NCBI GenBank assembly: GCA_023415525.1
Contig: JAEZKI010000325.1
Coordinates: 1 to 7,146, forward strand
Direction: 5' to 3'
DNA: 7,146 nt
Source: Bacillota bacterium
GTDB taxonomy: Bacteria > Bacillota > Clostridia > Lachnospirales > Cellulosilyticaceae
In this document: piece after piece, positions 5,478 to 7,146 of the stretch
Position numbering within the stretch: position 1 is the first letter of the stretch
Layout: every line of letters starts with the position of its first letter
The notes under the pieces: generated by a model
What the model was told of the DNA's origin: nothing
What the model saw: the letters and a program-made list of their open reading frames with translations, nothing else
The model's database searches: none
Translations under genes and position numbers: made by a program

Positions 5478-7146
5478 TTAAAAGTCAAAATCCAGCAAAT
5501 CCTCCACCATCTTTTCTTCTTCTTGGGAAAGCTCTCCATTTAAAATTTCACTTACAGCTTCTTGATCTAAACCCCAAATATTGGCTAGATTTTCTGCAAT
5601 CATATACTTTTCATCGGCTGAAAAGGTACTAAAGGTCCTATGTAAAAAAACAATAGCTGGTTTTAATTCTTCCTCATCCAGAGACATAATGTACTCATCT
5701 AACTTCTCCCAAATTGTGGTGTTTCCCAAAATCGAATAACGATTACGGCTTGCCAAGCCTTCAAACCAGCCCGCCCCAATATCTGCCGGGATACCTGGTA
5801 GTAATCTCCTACTCATTTCCTTAATTAGCATCTCTCTCTCTATTAATCGGCGTTCCAATAATATAGAGCATGCCATACCGGATAAACTAGCATTACAATC
5901 ATCTCTATTGGATAAGTGGGTTAATTCTTTGATATAAGTTGCCACATCTACTATTTCTTCATGATAAGAAGCAATCTTATCTATTTTTAAGATGGCCTCG
6001 CCCATAATTTTGGTAGCCTCCCTATTACAATGGGCAGCAGTTACCATGAGTAAAGAGGCCCTTAAAAAGAGTTCTGTTAAAAGTGGCTTTAGCACCTCTG
6101 TGTCAATACGTCTAATATTTCCAAAACGCAAGATGTTAGAAAGATTAAAACCTGCATCTATCAGTTCATCAAAGGCTTCTGACTCCACCCCAAGATTTTG
6201 AATAATTCTCATAGCATAGTGTACCATATCACTCATGCCACATTTATAAGCTAGCTCAATAATGGCTGTGGCTTCTTTAATGTGTTTACAAGTATCTAAT
6301 TTTTCCTTTAATACATAAGCCGCTGCCATTTTAACCGTATCCCCATAAAGGGCAGATTCCACTAGTTCAATCTCTGTTTCAGGCTGCCAGCATAAAGTCC
6401 ATTCTTCTTTCCAATTGGCTCCTTCTTGGAAGGTACCTTTGGATTTTGCAAAAGATATGCCTATTACTTGAAGCTGATGTAAAAAATAAGACCGGTATAA
6501 ATCTAAATAAGCTGCTTTTTCTGTTTTAACTTGTCGGTTTTCTCTTAAGTCTAGCACCAGGTCTTCTGCTACAACACTTCTATACTTTTCTAGCTTTAAG
6601 TCCTTTAACATATAGTTAAAGTTATTTTGCAAGGCTGTTTTACTCATGCCCTGTGGTAGTTGTCCAATCTTTGTACCAATCTCTACTTGTGCCATAGCTT
6701 CTGCTACTTTACTAAAGTGTCCTTCACCTAAGCAGGTTTTAGCCCCATCTCTTAAGTCTTGAAGGGTAGGTTGACTCCCTCCATGCATTATAGCTAACCC
6801 TCTGGCTAATCTCACGGCTTCAATAACTTCTGCGGAGGACTTGATATGCCCCCCTTTTCTCATAGCTTCTACAACTGCTGTCATATAATACTCAGGAAGC
6901 TTTTCTAATCGTCCTTCCTGCATATATTGCCACATCATTTCGAAGTAATAAGGCGATTTATTGCCTGCCCCATAACCACTGCGACTGGATAAACGATAGT
7001 ACGAATAGGGCATTAACGTGAGGTTACTCTTCATATGAGGTAAGGTGTGAATCTCTTTCTCCGTCAAAGCAAGACTATCTGTATTCCTTAGGTTGCTTGT
7101 ATGATATGCCCCCGTTACGACAACCATCTTGTCATAACTATAACCC
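5478..7146 (-). CDS. DUF5682 family protein (5' end outside window)
   Basis: The C-terminal 555 residues of a larger protein. The frame is open to the right edge, so the ATG at 7127 is internal: the edge codons read GYSYDK directly before MVVVTGAYH. Recognisable features, numbered from the edge, are VVVTGAYHTSNL (8-19), SSRSGYGAGNKSPYYF (53-68), a helical domain with HGGSQPTLQDLRDG (121-134), long helical repeats, and a C-terminal stretch with RRLLPGIPADIGAGWF and FLHRTFSTFSADEK. These match my memory of DUF5682 proteins, usually about 750-850 residues, so roughly the first quarter to third is missing. The conserved GAxH strand resembles that of TraB/ChaN-like folds, though no activity is established. 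There are no membrane segments, and the C-terminus is acidic (VEDLLDFDF). It lies 31 bases before the VWA gene. In such clusters a MoxR AAA+ ATPase and a SWIM zinc-finger protein are usual neighbours and would be expected beyond the right edge. Confidence 0.82.
   Translation of the reverse strand, partial: GYSYDKMVVVTGAYHTSNLRNTDSLALTEKEIHTLPHMKSNLTLMPYSYYRLSSRSGYGAGNKSPYYFEMMWQYMQEGRLEKLPEYYMTAVVEAMRKGGHIKSSAEVIEAVRLARGLAIMHGGSQPTLQDLRDGAKTCLGEGHFSKVAEAMAQVEIGTKIGQLPQGMSKTALQNNFNYMLKDLKLEKYRSVVAEDLVLDLRENRQVKTEKAAYLDLYRSYFLHQLQVIGISFAKSKGTFQEGANWKEEWTLCWQPETEIELVESALYGDTVKMAAAYVLKEKLDTCKHIKEATAIIELAYKCGMSDMVHYAMRIIQNLGVESEAFDELIDAGFNLSNILRFGNIRRIDTEVLKPLLTELFLRASLLMVTAAHCNREATKIMGEAILKIDKIASYHEEIVDVATYIKELTHLSNRDDCNASLSGMACSILLERRLIEREMLIKEMSRRLLPGIPADIGAGWFEGLASRNRYSILGNTTIWEKLDEYIMSLDEEELKPAIVFLHRTFSTFSADEKYMIAENLANIWGLDQEAVSEILNGELSQEEEKMVEDLLDFDF

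Noticed and set aside
5447..5539. Earlier ATG at 5539 for the VWA protein
   Set aside because: Would overlap the DUF5682 gene by 62 bases with no clear ribosome site, while the ATG at 5446 follows AAAGGAGG.
5310..6201. Plus-strand open frames at 5310-5543 and 5992-6201
   Set aside because: Antisense shadows of the VWA and DUF5682 genes, with no ribosome sites and low-complexity Ser-rich translations.
7125..7127. ATG at 7127 as the start of the DUF5682 gene
   Set aside because: The frame stays open to the edge (GYSYDK precedes it) and the ATG lies just before a conserved internal strand of the family.

Overview
The window reads as an AT-rich Bacillota (Clostridia-like, perhaps Lachnospirales) chromosome. 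Coding regions are tight, Shine-Dalgarno sites are strong (AAGGAGG type), promoters are sigma-A type and intergenic DNA is very AT-rich. No rRNA, tRNA, CRISPR array or intact insertion sequence is visible. The taxonomic call is an inference from composition and gene content.

Left block (1-2165, minus strand): a two-gene operon. The upstream gene encodes a small polytopic membrane protein with an exosortase-like Cys/Arg/His arrangement, best matched by exosortase K (XrtK). It overlaps the next gene by 17 nt. That gene runs off the left edge and encodes a large protein: about ten or more membrane segments followed by a VIT-like extracytoplasmic domain, the layout of the MSEP-CTERM proteins that act as dedicated XrtK partners. 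A good sigma-A promoter lies upstream at 2247-2275.

Middle block (2166-4102): a 717-base intergenic region followed by a plus-strand two-gene operon. The region holds the exosortase promoter, an orphan minus-strand terminator with what looks like the broken 3' end of a lost gene, and a control region with two overlapping sigma-A promoters and two Fur-box-like 7-1-7 dyads. After these comes a leader that can fold so that a strong Shine-Dalgarno is brought near the start codon. The two genes overlap by 4 nt (ATGA) and encode paralogous proteins of about 200 residues that I do not recognise. They are probably iron-regulated, and a Rossmann/ThuA-like fold is possible.

Right block (4191-7146, minus strand): a convergent operon separated by a bidirectional terminator (4151-4180). 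It encodes a DUF5682-type protein (cut by the right edge) and a VWA/CoxE-like protein with a complete MIDAS motif. These are two members of a widespread, poorly understood MoxR ATPase / SWIM zinc-finger / DUF5682 / VWA cluster. The remaining members would be expected beyond the right edge.

The three blocks are transcribed separately and nothing visible links them functionally. The most notable contents are an exosortase/target pair in a probable Gram-positive host, and the Fur-controlled pair of unknown paralogues with an unusual leader.
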